This document shows, one piece after another, positions 46,214 to 54,633 of a DNA stretch of 64,000 nucleotides. The notes under the pieces were generated by a model. That model searched no databases. It saw only the letters and a program-made list of their open reading frames with translations, and had not been told where the DNA came from. This DNA is from JAENVU01 sp031362155. Lineage in GTDB: Bacteria; Actinomycetota; Acidimicrobiia; IMCC26256; JAENVU01. A program made the translations under genes and the position numbers. The stretch covers positions 25,872 to 89,871 of the forward strand of contig JANLRZ010000218.1 in assembly GCA_031362155.1 (NCBI GenBank), given 5' to 3'. The stretch's first letter is position 1, and each line of letters starts with the position of its first letter.

Positions 46214-47101
46214 GTGTGCGCCGATGCCGAGACGCAGCTCCGCGCATTGGGTGTGCACGATCCGGTCGCGGAGTCCCGCTGGCTCATCGAGGCGGTGTCG
46301 GGCATGAGCCTCGCGGAACAGATCATCGAGGCCGACGGCTTCGCCACCCGACGGGCGACCGCGGAGTTGGACGCGCTCCTGGCCCGCCGGGCCGCCGGCG
46401 AACCGATTCAGTACGTCCTCGGGGCCTGGGCCTTCTGTGGTCTCGACCTCATGGTCGATCGCCGGGTGCTGATCCCGAGGCCCGAAACCGAGACGGTCGC
46501 CGAGATCGCGATCGCTGAGGTCGAGCGGCTCGGTGAGCGCGTCGGCACCGCCGAACCGTGGGCGGGTGGGCTCACCCACTATGCCGTCGCGGACCTGGGT
46601 ACCGGTTCGGGCGCCCTCGCCTTGGCGATGGCGGCCTCGTTGCCCGATGCCGAAGTGTGGGCCACCGACGTCAGCGAACCGGCGCTGACGGTGGCGCGCG
46701 CGAACATCGCAGCGGCGGGATCGCTCGCGACCCGCGTGCGGGTCGGGCACGGTTCGTGGTTCGAAGCGTTGCCGCCGGAGCTGCGGGGCTCGCTGCTGGT
46801 CGTGGTATCGAACCCGCCCTACATCGCAGACCACGAGGTGCTGCCGCACTCGGTCACCGAGTGGGAACCGACGAGCGCGCTGTACTCCGGACCGAGCGGG
46901 CTCGAGGCCGTGGAGCATGTGGTGACGACGGCCTTCGAGTGGCTCGACGATGCCGGCACGATCGTGGTCGAACTCGCGCCGCACCAGGCCGAGACGGCGA
47001 TGGCAATTGCGCGCGCGACCGGGTTCGCCGAGGTGGCGGTGCGGCCCGACCTCGCCGGACATGATCGGGCGCTGGTCGCTCGGCGCCGACCGGATCGATA
47101 G
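46214..47101 (+). CDS. prmC: Release factor glutamine methyltransferase
   Basis: This 295-residue (from GTG 46214) SAM-dependent enzyme N5-methylates the GGQ Gln of RF1 and RF2. The N-terminal helical domain, the SAM motif LGTGSGALAL and the catalytic NPPY (VSNPPYIAD) are all present. Homologues usually begin with a Met-Thr-Trp or similar about five residues before the first visible canonical start; here those codons read CTG-ACG-TGG from 46199. The real start may thus be CTG at 46199, right after the prfA stop, with GTG 46214 the nearest standard one. Confidence 0.92.
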   Translation: MCADAETQLRALGVHDPVAESRWLIEAVSGMSLAEQIIEADGFATRRATAELDALLARRAAGEPIQYVLGAWAFCGLDLMVDRRVLIPRPETETVAEIAIAEVERLGERVGTAEPWAGGLTHYAVADLGTGSGALALAMAASLPDAEVWATDVSEPALTVARANIAAAGSLATRVRVGHGSWFEALPPELRGSLLVVVSNPPYIADHEVLPHSVTEWEPTSALYSGPSGLEAVEHVVTTAFEWLDDAGTIVVELAPHQAETAMAIARATGFAEVAVRPDLAGHDRALVARRRPDR

Positions 47102-47111
47102 ATTCGCCCGG

Positions 47112-47342
47112 ATGTCAGCCGATGACTCCACCGATGAACTCGATGTCGACGCGATGCTGGGGCGGTTCCGCGCTCGTGCCGATGCCGTCCGGGAGCGGCC
47201 GCTCCCGCCCGTTGCCGGGCCCCAGCGCGAACAGTTCGTGCGCCAGGCCCAACACGACTTCCAGGACTACGCGATGGTGGCCGACGCAACCTGGGAGTTC
47301 GTCGACGGCGTCCTGACGTTGCGGATCGATCTCAACCCTTGA
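47112..47342 (+). CDS. Small conserved hypothetical protein
   Basis: This 76-residue soluble protein follows prmC after 10 bases. It has an acidic N-terminus (DDSTDELDVDAML), a helical Arg-rich middle and a C-terminal strand pair (DATWEFVDGVLTLRIDL). No family is recognised. ATG 47112 lies 14 bases from GATCGATAG; the longer frame upstream overlaps prmC. Third-position G/C is high as for real genes here. Confidence 0.7.
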   Translation: MSADDSTDELDVDAMLGRFRARADAVRERPLPPVAGPQREQFVRQAQHDFQDYAMVADATWEFVDGVLTLRIDLNP

Positions 47343-47343
47343 T

Positions 47344-47742
47344 TCAGCGGTCCTCGTCGTAGCGCTCGTTCGGGTCCAGCCGCTGCAGCACCCCGCGGTC
47401 GATCGCGACCCACACCGTCTTGGAGAACGGGTAATACACGACGGGGCCGAGCACGGCGACGGGCACGAGGATTGCGAGCGCGACCGCGACGGGAATGTGC
47501 GGGATCGTCGCGATCAGGATCGACACGAAGATGATGGCGAAGAGGCCGCCCGTCGCGATGATGTTCACGGCGAGGGCGCCGGCCCAGTATCCCGATTCGC
47601 GTTCGAAGTGGAGTCCGCACCGAGGGCAGTCCGGGATCATCGAGAGGTAGCCCTTGAAGAGGTGGCCCGATCCGCAGCGTGCGCACCTCTTCGTGAAGCC
47701 CCACCAGAAACCTTGTCCTCGGCTGGGTGCGTTGGGTGCCAC
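47344..47742 (-). CDS. DUF983 zinc-ribbon membrane protein
   Basis: This about 132-residue protein has two CxxC pairs (CARCGSGHLFKGYL and CPRCGLHFERESGYW) forming a zinc ribbon, then two membrane helices (AVNIIATGGLFAIIF and VAVALAILVPVAVLGPVV), the DUF983 layout. Function is unknown. GTG 47742 is taken as start; GTG 47763 is possible but abuts the GAGGAGG that would serve it. It is convergent with the small gene before it and divergent from the nitroreductase. Confidence 0.85.
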   Translation of the reverse strand: MAPNAPSRGQGFWWGFTKRCARCGSGHLFKGYLSMIPDCPRCGLHFERESGYWAGALAVNIIATGGLFAIIFVSILIATIPHIPVAVALAILVPVAVLGPVVYYPFSKTVWVAIDRGVLQRLDPNERYDEDR

Positions 47743-47786
47743 GATCGGCCAACATAGCGTCACCCTCCTCTCGGAAAGGCCTCGGA

Positions 47787-48434
47787 ATGGCTGCGTTGGA
47801 TCTCACCGCGATCGACCATGTGCTCGCGACCACTCGGTCGGTGCGGAAGCGGCTCGACTTCGATCGGCCGGTCGAACCCGCGGTGATCGAGGAGTGTCTG
47901 CGGCTCGCGATCCAGGCACCGACCGGCGGGAACACCCAAGGCTGGCGCTGGATCGTCGTCACCGACGCGGCGAAGCGCCGCGCGCTCGCCGAGATGTATC
48001 GCGAGATCGCGACGCCGTACTTGAAGGCCGGGCTGGGCGAGCCGGGTTCGATGTCGGCGCAGCAGGAACGGGTCGTGGATTCGGCGACCTACCTGAGCGA
48101 GCGACTGCACGACGTCCCGGTGCATGTCATCCCGTGTCTCTACGGCGAACTCGACGCGCTCCCGAACTTCGCGGCCGCGGGGAGCTACGGATCGATCTTC
48201 CCGGCGGTATGGAGCTTCCAGCTCGCGTTGCGCAGCCGGGGGCTCGGTTCGGTCCTCACCACGCTGCATCTGCCACTCGCCGATCGGGCGGCCGAGCTGC
48301 TCGAGATCCCGAGCGGGGTCACGCAGGTGGGACTCATCCCGGTCGCGTACTTCACCGGCGACGACTTCAAGCCGGCGGCGCGGCGACCGATGGAAGAAGT
48401 GACCTATTGGAACGGCTGGAAGCAGAGTCGCTGA
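47787..48434 (+). CDS. Nitroreductase family flavoprotein
   Basis: This 215-residue FMN enzyme has the N-terminal RSVRKRLDFDRPV substrate/FMN segment, the QAPTGGNTQGWRWIVV motif and the C-terminal GLGSVLTTLH... and GVTQVGLIPVAY segments of the nitroreductase fold. It uses NAD(P)H to reduce nitro or quinone compounds, or may be a CoA-ester or F420-type relative. ATG 47787 has GAAAGG nine bases ahead. It abuts the convergent thiolase-like gene. Confidence 0.9.
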   Translation: MAALDLTAIDHVLATTRSVRKRLDFDRPVEPAVIEECLRLAIQAPTGGNTQGWRWIVVTDAAKRRALAEMYREIATPYLKAGLGEPGSMSAQQERVVDSATYLSERLHDVPVHVIPCLYGELDALPNFAAAGSYGSIFPAVWSFQLALRSRGLGSVLTTLHLPLADRAAELLEIPSGVTQVGLIPVAYFTGDDFKPAARRPMEEVTYWNGWKQSR

Positions 48435-49943
48435 TCAGTTCACGACGTTGGTGTCGCCGTCTCCGCGCAACGACACGGTGCGGCCTTCCCACGGTTCGGC
48501 ACACATCGCGAGCAGCGTGTCGACATCGGTGCAGTTGGCCAGGGCCCGGCGACCGTCGGCGAGCAACACGCTGACGATGCCGATCGTCGGTGCGCCGTCG
48601 CGATCGAATGCGACCGACGTCGCCTCGATCTCGCCCGACCCGTCGACGACGCCGGCCGGTTCACGCCGCGGCAGCGCATCGACCTGCGCCTGGGTGAGTG
48701 CCGGCTCGACCCGGCGGAACCCGTTGGGCGGAGGGGTCGCGGAATAGAGCCCCACGCTGTGCTTGGTCACGTACCACCCGAGCGCGGTGACGTAGCCGAC
48801 CGAATCGGGATCGCGTCGACACTCTTCGACCATCGCCGCGATGGAGTGGGTGACGTAGTTGTTCCCCGGCCCGCCGGCGTAGGCCAGGCCGCCGGTCACC
48901 GATATCGGGCGGGTGTCGCCGCCGCGCGGACCGTCGAGCCCCATGGATTCGAGCGCGACCTCGACCGCCGACGGGAAACACGAGTACAGATCGAACCGGG
49001 CGATCGCATCGAGGTCGAGTCCGGCCGCCGCGAGTGCGGCGCGGCCGACGATGCCGATCGCAGTCGAACGCGACAGCGACTCGCGCTCGGTGAAGAAATA
49101 GTGATCGTTCGCGTCAGCGCCGGACCACGGGAACACCATTCGGTCCTGGGCGATGCCGGCCGCCACGGCGGCCTCGTATGAGCACAGGATGATCGCGGCG
49201 GCTTGGTCAACGTCGAGGTTGGCGCACAATCGCTTCGGATACGGGAAGCACGCCATCCGGTTGTCGGTGGCGGGGGTGACGATCTCGTCCGGCGTGTACG
49301 CCGTCGGTGACCATGCATAGGGATTCGTCGCGGCCACCGCCGCGAGTTCGGACCACAGCGCGCCGAGGTGGTCCTGGTGCTCGGCGATCGATCGGCCGGA
49401 CGCGTGCCGGATGGCGGTTTCGAACAGTGGGTAGACCTGGGTCGGTGCCAGCGCGCGGTGCGCCATCTCGTACTGGGTCGTGCCCGGGCGCGTGTCGCCC
49501 CAGACGTTCGGGCACGGCGGGTCGTCCGCAGTGGTCCACGGGAGTCGGAGCGAGGGATCGATCTTGCGGACCCGACGGCGGCTGTACATGCATTCGACGC
49601 CGCCGATGAGCACGGCGTCGACCTCACCGGTCTGGATCGCGTCGGCGAAGCGATTGACCAGCATCTGGGGGCTGTTGCCGCCGGTCGAGGTCGAGACCGT
49701 GGTGCGCGGGGTGATGTCGAGCCGGCGCGCCAGGAGCGCGGCCGGATCGGGGTAGCGCCACGAGATGATCTCGACGGCGGCCACGGTGTCGAGGGTCAGG
49801 CCGGTGCCGCCGGCATCGCCGATCGCGGCGCGGGCCGCGTCGGCGAGCAGGTCGATGGGTTCGAGGCTCGTCATCGGGTCGGCGGTCCGCTGGGTCACCT
49901 GGCCGACACCGACCACGACGGGGGTCCGTGGATCAATGGTCAT
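48435..49943 (-). CDS. Thiolase-like (acetyl-CoA acetyltransferase-like) protein without an evident catalytic Cys
   Basis: This 502-residue protein has the thiolase fold of the SCP2/COG0183 group: VVVGVGQVTQR at the N-terminus, VDAVLIGGVECMYSRRR, SGADANDHYFFTERE and FDLYSCFPSAVEVALE, then VTGGLAYAGGPGNNYVTH. In the nucleophile position (TSTGGNSPQMLVN) there is no Cys, and the C-terminal CxGxG is absent; the last 80 residues form a separate small domain. It may act as a CoA-ester binding or lyase-like enzyme in steroid or fatty-acid breakdown. It lies 12 bases after which the nuclease gene ends, on the same strand. Confidence 0.82.
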   Translation of the reverse strand: MTIDPRTPVVVGVGQVTQRTADPMTSLEPIDLLADAARAAIGDAGGTGLTLDTVAAVEIISWRYPDPAALLARRLDITPRTTVSTSTGGNSPQMLVNRFADAIQTGEVDAVLIGGVECMYSRRRVRKIDPSLRLPWTTADDPPCPNVWGDTRPGTTQYEMAHRALAPTQVYPLFETAIRHASGRSIAEHQDHLGALWSELAAVAATNPYAWSPTAYTPDEIVTPATDNRMACFPYPKRLCANLDVDQAAAIILCSYEAAVAAGIAQDRMVFPWSGADANDHYFFTERESLSRSTAIGIVGRAALAAAGLDLDAIARFDLYSCFPSAVEVALESMGLDGPRGGDTRPISVTGGLAYAGGPGNNYVTHSIAAMVEECRRDPDSVGYVTALGWYVTKHSVGLYSATPPPNGFRRVEPALTQAQVDALPRREPAGVVDGSGEIEATSVAFDRDGAPTIGIVSVLLADGRRALANCTDVDTLLAMCAEPWEGRTVSLRGDGDTNVVN

Positions 49944-49955
49944 CGGGCGCGGATC

Positions 49956-50741
49956 CTAGGAGGTCGCGGCGGGCGGTCCCACGTCGTCGGGGAGTGGCCA
50001 GGTCGGTGTTCCGGCCGCCGCACTGTCCGGACAGATCGATCGGTACGAACACGTGCGACAGATCTCGCGGTCCCGTACGCCGACGAACTCCGAACGCGCG
50101 GCGGCATGGCGGAGGTCGTCGATGACCTGGGTGAGGTCGGCTTCGGTGCGGGCGAGGTCGTCGGCATCGGGTTCGTATTCGATGGGGTCGGCGCTGATGT
50201 CGTGGCCGAGGTGCTCGTACCGCACTCGTATCCGCCGCCCGTCGGCCATCGGCGCGGCGAGCCAGGCCTGGAAACGCGCGCGCGAGTCCTCGGCGAGGGA
50301 ACCGTCACGGGGGGCTCCGGTCTTGTAATCACGGATGTCGAGAATTCCGTCGTGACTCCACACCGCGTCGAGCCGACCGGAGCCGATCCACACGGGTGAA
50401 CCGCGGCGAAGCCGCACGACCTCGAGTTCGTGGCCCACCGCGGGGCTCGGCGACGGGCACCGCTGCGCGTGTTGACGCGCCATCGCGCTGACCGCGGTGT
50501 TGTCCTCGACGCCGTGGTTCTCGAGGAGTTCGTGTTGGCGAAGGTCGTCGTGGCAGTCGCCGGACTCGTGCAGGAGCCGCAACAGGTCGTGGACGAGGTT
50601 GCCCAGCCCGGCCGATGCTCCGTCGTCGCTCGGCGGGAGCCGAAGGATATGGCGGTTGAGGTAGAGACGCGGACAGCGTTCCCAGTCGTCGAGCCCGCTG
50701 GGGGACAACGACACGATGTCGGGCAGTAAGCGGTCGCTCAT
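49956..50741 (-). CDS. RecB/Cas4-like PD-(D/E)XK nuclease with Fe-S cluster
   Basis: This 261-residue protein has the RecB-family nuclease motifs: His51 in GLGNLVHDLL, Asp125 in GRLDAVW, and Asp138-x-Lys140 in DIRDYKTG, with RFQAWL as the QxxxY-like motif. One Cys near the N-terminus (C23 in ERCPRLYL) and three at the C-terminus (C228, C231, C237; CxxCx5C) match the [4Fe-4S] clasp of Cas4 and AddB. It is expected to cut DNA ends as an exonuclease. No cas gene, helicase or CRISPR array is near. It overlaps the degenerate partner gene by four bases. Confidence 0.88.
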   Translation of the reverse strand: MSDRLLPDIVSLSPSGLDDWERCPRLYLNRHILRLPPSDDGASAGLGNLVHDLLRLLHESGDCHDDLRQHELLENHGVEDNTAVSAMARQHAQRCPSPSPAVGHELEVVRLRRGSPVWIGSGRLDAVWSHDGILDIRDYKTGAPRDGSLAEDSRARFQAWLAAPMADGRRIRVRYEHLGHDISADPIEYEPDADDLARTEADLTQVIDDLRHAAARSEFVGVRDREICRTCSYRSICPDSAAAGTPTWPLPDDVGPPAATS

Positions 50742-51457
50742 CGGAGGGCCGTGCATCCCGCGATGTACGGGCACCGAGCACATTCCCACCCCGGTCGAGG
50801 TTGTCGCTTGTCGGCGTGGGCGCGGATCACGGCGACGCGATCTTGGAGCCAATCTCTCAGATCGGGCCAGATGTGCGCGCCGTCGGTCTCGGTAGCCACC
50901 GCCCAACCGCCGAGCAGGTCGGCGCGCACGATCCGCAGCGGACCCAAGCGCGTCCAGTGCGGCCGCCGCAGGAGTGCGAACCGCACCGACGCGGCATCGA
51001 GGAGCTCCTCGGTCGAGCGGTCGCCGATCGAGAGCATCCGCAGTTCGCGCCGACCGTCGCCAGCTTCGAGAGCGAGCCCGGCACCGCCGACGAGGCGGAC
51101 GCCGGTCCGGGGCGCGATGGTCTCGAAGTCGTGCGTGTCGACGTCGGCGACCGCCATTGGTTCGTCCCCGAACAAGGCGACGTACCAGCGCGCCGCGGTG
51201 TCGTACACCTCTCGCTCCTCCGGAAAGAGATCGTCGGTCGCGTGGAAATGGTCCGGCGCAGGGGATCGGAGCCCTGTATGGGCGAGCCGGGCATCGGCTT
51301 CGACCTGGGATCGCACCCGAAAGCCCCGGTTCGCGCCGCGGTTCGCCCGGGTGTCCTGGTGGTCGAGATCCAGCCGGCGTGGGCAGGTCGATTCGGCCCG
51401 GGCGAGCTGTCTCACGGTGACCCGCGGGTACTCGGGACCGGGTTCGGATGCCTGCAT
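50738..51457 (-). CDS. Degenerate RecB/Cas4-like Fe-S protein, partner of the adjacent nuclease
   Basis: This 239-residue protein keeps the four Fe-S Cys in the same layout as its neighbour: C25 in STCPRRL and C226, C229, C235 (CxxCx5C). The active-site positions have changed: the motif I His is not seen and the segment aligning to DIRDYKTG reads ELRMLSIG, so the Asp and Lys are Met and Ser. It is therefore a probable pseudonuclease, maybe the DNA-binding half of a heterodimer. ATG 51457 follows a GTG codon at 51460. It ends on the ATGA overlapping the intact nuclease, so the two are coupled. Confidence 0.75.
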   Translation of the reverse strand: MQASEPGPEYPRVTVRQLARAESTCPRRLDLDHQDTRANRGANRGFRVRSQVEADARLAHTGLRSPAPDHFHATDDLFPEEREVYDTAARWYVALFGDEPMAVADVDTHDFETIAPRTGVRLVGGAGLALEAGDGRRELRMLSIGDRSTEELLDAASVRFALLRRPHWTRLGPLRIVRADLLGGWAVATETDGAHIWPDLRDWLQDRVAVIRAHADKRQPRPGWECARCPYIAGCTALR

Positions 51458-51553
51458 CACCGCCGACCGTAGCGGCCGCCTGTGACCTGAACGGTTCTCA
51501 GGCCTGACGCGACGCGCGCCGAAGCACTGTGCGTGACACCGTACGATCGGACG

Positions 51554-53341
51554 ATGACTCCCGGCCCCGGTGGTTCACACCCTCGGGCTCGGCGCGCTCG
51601 TCGCCGCTGGATCATTTCGGGCGTGGTCCTCCTCGTGCTCGGTTGGACAGCCGCCGCCGGGTACCAGCTCGTCCAAGCGAAGAATCACGCCCAGTCCGGG
51701 TTGGACCAACTCCAGACGGCGCAAGACGGCCTCGATCCTGCTGCGCTGATCCGCGGGGAGGGCTTGGCGGCCATGCGGTCAGCCCAGGACGAGTTCCATC
51801 GGGCGGCCGACGCAGCGGATTCACCGCTGTTGACCCCGTTTCAGGTGGTTCCCTACGTCGGCCGTCAAGTGCGGTCGGTCAAAGCCCTGACGTCGGGCGC
51901 GTCCACGGTCGTGGATGTCGGAGTGACCGCGATGGAGCGCTCGACCAACGAGTTGGCCGAGAAGACGGCGTCGGGCGCCGACCGGATTGCGTTGCTCGAT
52001 CGGTTGGGTGCGATCGGCACGGAAGCGTCCGATGGTTTGGCCAAGGTCGGGCTCGGCCCGGGAGAGGCGCTCGCGGGTCCGTTGGCCCGGGCCCGGCACA
52101 AGTTTGGGACCCAGCTGGCCAAGGCCCGGCGTGCGACCCACGACGTCGCGGTGGCGACGACCGGCGTGGCATCGATGCTCAAGGGACCGTCGCGGTACCT
52201 CCTGCTGGCCGCCAACGAAGGCGAGATGCGTTCGGGGTCGGGCATGTTGCTCTCGGCGGGGATTCTCACCACGCTGGGCGGACAGTTCTCACTCGGCGAC
52301 ATGATCTCGGTGGCCGATCTGGAACTGCCGCCCGGTGCGGTCGCGGTTCCGGGTGACTTCGGGGCCCGTTGGGGTTGGCTCGACCCCACGCAGGAGTGGC
52401 GATATCTGGCCATGTCGCCCCAGTTCGACGTGACCGGCTCGCTCGCGGCCCAGATGTGGAAGGCCAAGACGGGGGAGGAGGTCGACGGCGTGCTGGCGCT
52501 CGATGCGGTCGCGCTCCAGGCTCTGATCAAGGTATCGGGACCGGTCGCAGTGGAGGGCAAGATCATCGATGCCGACAATGTCGTGAACGAGATCTTGCTC
52601 CAGCAGTACCTCGACTATCCGAGTGACGCGAACGACCCGGAGAGCGACCTGCCGGCCAACCGCGCCCGCCGTGACCGCAACGGGGTGATCGCCCGGGCGA
52701 TCGTCGATCAGCTGGACAAGGCCGGGTGGGACATCGCGGATCTTGTCGACGACCTGCGCAGTGCGGCCCAAGGTCGACACGTGTTGTTTTGGTCCTCCAA
52801 GCCCGAGCAACAACGGGCGTGGAAGGCTGCGGGCGTCTCGGGAGTGCTGCCCCGCAACGGATTCATGATCTCGGTCGACAACCGCGGTGGCAACAAGCTC
52901 GACCAGTTCCTCCCGGTCGAGGCGACCGTCACCCACCGGCGAGTCAAGCTCGGTACGCGGGTTCGGGCCGAGATCACCCTGACCAATCAGGCGCCCGCGA
53001 CCGGGCTCAGTACCTACGTGGAAGGCCCGTACCCGTTCTCAGAATATGTGGCCGGGGAGTACCGCGGGATTCTCAGCGTCAACATCCCCGGACCGGCGGG
53101 CGATGTCTCGCTCGACGGTGTCTCCAAGCTGGTCGCCGCCGGTGCCGACGGCTCGAGCCAGGTGATCGCGGGTGATGTGGCGCTCCTGCGGGGAGAATCG
53201 AAGACCTACACGCTCGAATTCACGGTGCCGACGCAGCTGCACGCGATGCAGGTCGTGCCATCCGCTCGGTTCCCGGCGGTCCGGTTCCGGGTCGGCGCCG
53301 AGACCTGGACCGACGACGCGCCCCACCCGATTCGCTGGTAA
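51554..53341 (+). CDS. DUF4012 membrane protein of the surface polysaccharide region
   Basis: This about 595-residue protein has a basic N-terminus (RARRARRRW), one membrane anchor (IISGVVLLVLGWTAAAGYQLV) and a large outer part. Helical segments are followed by the DUF4012 core with LLLAANEGEMRSGSGMLLSAG, FDVTGSLAAQMWKAKTG and DNRGGNKLDQFL. Such proteins occur beside polysaccharide loci of actinobacteria and related phyla; the role is unknown. ATG 51554 is used; an in-frame GTG at 51533 would add seven residues. No clear ribosome binding site precedes either. Confidence 0.85.
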   Translation: MTPGPGGSHPRARRARRRWIISGVVLLVLGWTAAAGYQLVQAKNHAQSGLDQLQTAQDGLDPAALIRGEGLAAMRSAQDEFHRAADAADSPLLTPFQVVPYVGRQVRSVKALTSGASTVVDVGVTAMERSTNELAEKTASGADRIALLDRLGAIGTEASDGLAKVGLGPGEALAGPLARARHKFGTQLAKARRATHDVAVATTGVASMLKGPSRYLLLAANEGEMRSGSGMLLSAGILTTLGGQFSLGDMISVADLELPPGAVAVPGDFGARWGWLDPTQEWRYLAMSPQFDVTGSLAAQMWKAKTGEEVDGVLALDAVALQALIKVSGPVAVEGKIIDADNVVNEILLQQYLDYPSDANDPESDLPANRARRDRNGVIARAIVDQLDKAGWDIADLVDDLRSAAQGRHVLFWSSKPEQQRAWKAAGVSGVLPRNGFMISVDNRGGNKLDQFLPVEATVTHRRVKLGTRVRAEITLTNQAPATGLSTYVEGPYPFSEYVAGEYRGILSVNIPGPAGDVSLDGVSKLVAAGADGSSQVIAGDVALLRGESKTYTLEFTVPTQLHAMQVVPSARFPAVRFRVGAETWTDDAPHPIRW

Positions 53342-53421
53342 GCCACTCACCGTGAGGGGTGAATGCCCGGAAAACAAGGCGAATGACCTATTCAGGTGTC
53401 CGATTTTAGGGGAAATGTGGC

Positions 53422-53450
53422 TTGCAGGCACTCTTGACGCCCTGTACACT
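53422..53450 (+). promoter_or_regulatory. Promoter for the small LPXTG protein
   Basis: TTGCAG (53422-53427) and TACACT (53445-53450) are 17 bases apart, a good sigma-70-type pair. Transcription would begin near 53457, leaving a 77-base leader. The 192 bases before the gene are otherwise empty. Confidence 0.55.
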
Positions 53451-53533
53451 GGTCTTCCTAATCTCCGCTCTTGGGGCAGGGGTTTTCGAATGGCCGATCC
53501 GCAAGCTGCGGACGGAATCGCGTGGAGGTCAAT

Positions 53534-53821
53534 GTGAGCAAGCAGCGGAACAACGGCGGACGGGCACTTCGCGTCGCTGCGGCGAGTGGCATCGTGCTGG
53601 GCACCTTGCTTCCGGCCGCAGCTGCGTTCGGTGCTCCGTACCCGAACGGTGGGAACACCGAGGTCGACCCGAGCAGCGAGGTGCAGGGCGCGCAGGCCAG
53701 CAACTCGTCCTCGCTTCCCTTCACGGGTGGCGACGTGACCGGTTTGGCGCTGATCGGCGTCGGCGCCGTCGGCGTCGGTGCGGTGGTCGTTCGTCAGTCT
53801 CGGCGCAAGGCGATGGCCTGA
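53534..53821 (+). CDS. Small LPXTG-anchored surface protein
   Basis: This 95-residue protein has a signal peptide (about 1-34; RVAAASGIVLGTLLPAAAAFGA), a short 25-residue polar middle, the sortase motif LPFTG at 61-65, a hydrophobic stretch (LALIGVGAVGVGAVVV) and a positive tail RRKAMA. It has no room for a folded domain, so the mature peptide would be a 30-residue wall-linked strand. GTG 53534 has GGAGG five bases before it. Its promoter and terminator are both strong, suggesting abundant expression. No sortase gene is in this window. Confidence 0.88.
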   Translation: MSKQRNNGGRALRVAAASGIVLGTLLPAAAAFGAPYPNGGNTEVDPSSEVQGAQASNSSSLPFTGGDVTGLALIGVGAVGVGAVVVRQSRRKAMA

Positions 53822-53845
53822 TCTGAACACCCAGCAAGGACTCTG

Positions 53846-53876
53846 AAAACGCGGTCGGCTCTGCCGGCCGCGTTTT
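53846..53876 (+). terminator. Rho-independent terminator after the LPXTG gene
   Basis: AAAACGCGG (53846-53854) pairs with CCGCGTTTT (53868-53876), and CGGC/GCCG continue the stem inward to a TCT loop. The stem ends in four T, and A on the other side makes it usable both ways. It starts 25 bases after the stop. Confidence 0.88.
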
Positions 53877-53949
53877 CGCGTCTCGGGCCTGAATCCCGGA
53901 GACGTTCCGGGGGTCAGGTTCGGCGGCTGAAGTGCCGAGAACTCGGGTG

Positions 53950-54633
53950 ATGACCGCGCAACCGATTCCCCTGCGCGCTCCGGCATCCGAGGGCGCCCAT
54001 CTCAGCTTCGTCCGTCCGCCGCGTGGCTTCTACGTGCGGGTCGGAAAGCCAGTGATGGATCGAACGATCGCGGCGGCGCTGCTGGTGATCGGGGCGCCGT
54101 TGTTCCTGCTGGTGGCGGTGTTGGTTCGCATCCAAATCGGCCGTCCGGTGTTGTTTCGCCAGCCGAGGGTTGGGCTCGACGGCGAGCCGTTCGATGTCGT
54201 GAAGTTCCGGACCATGGCCCCCGACCGGAGAATGGGTGACCGCCGCGGCAACCGACGCGCCCGCGGCCGCGACCGGCGTCAGACCCACAAGAGCGAGACC
54301 GACCCCCGGCACACCGCACTCGGACGCCAACTCCGCAAGTGGAGCCTGGACGAACTGCCTCAACTCTGGAACGTGCTCGCCGGCGAGATGAGCCTGGTTG
54401 GCCCGCGCCCCGAACTCACGGGCGTCGTCGAGCGGTACGAGCCCTGGCAGCGCCAGCGTCATCTGGTCAAACCCGGCATGACCGGGCTCTGGCAGATCTC
54501 GCGTCGCGGCGAGGGGATGATGCACCTCTACACCGACGTTGACCTCGCGTACGTCGCGACGATCGGTTTCCGTACCGACCTCCGGATCCTGATGCAGACG
54601 CTCCCCGCGGCGTTGGCGCGGTCAGGCAGCTGA
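53950..54633 (+). CDS. Undecaprenyl-phosphate sugar phosphotransferase (polyprenyl glycosylphosphotransferase family)
   Basis: This 227-residue membrane enzyme links the first sugar-1-phosphate to the lipid carrier for polysaccharide synthesis. It has one membrane helix (about 41-60), the KFRTM motif, WSLDELPQLWNVLAGEMSLVGPRPE (DE catalytic pair and PRPE) and the C-terminal KPGMTGLWQISRRG. A basic insert (RRMGDRRGNRRARGRDRRQ) is unusual for the family. ATG 53950 is taken as start; GTG 53932 and 53947 are in frame. It overlaps the convergent methyltransferase by 12 bases. Confidence 0.93.
   Translation: MTAQPIPLRAPASEGAHLSFVRPPRGFYVRVGKPVMDRTIAAALLVIGAPLFLLVAVLVRIQIGRPVLFRQPRVGLDGEPFDVVKFRTMAPDRRMGDRRGNRRARGRDRRQTHKSETDPRHTALGRQLRKWSLDELPQLWNVLAGEMSLVGPRPELTGVVERYEPWQRQRHLVKPGMTGLWQISRRGEGMMHLYTDVDLAYVATIGFRTDLRILMQTLPAALARSGS

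Noticed and set aside
49956..51457. Cas4 of a CRISPR system
   Set aside because: No repeat array, cas1 or cas2 is seen within the window; the genes are better described as stand-alone RecB-like nucleases.
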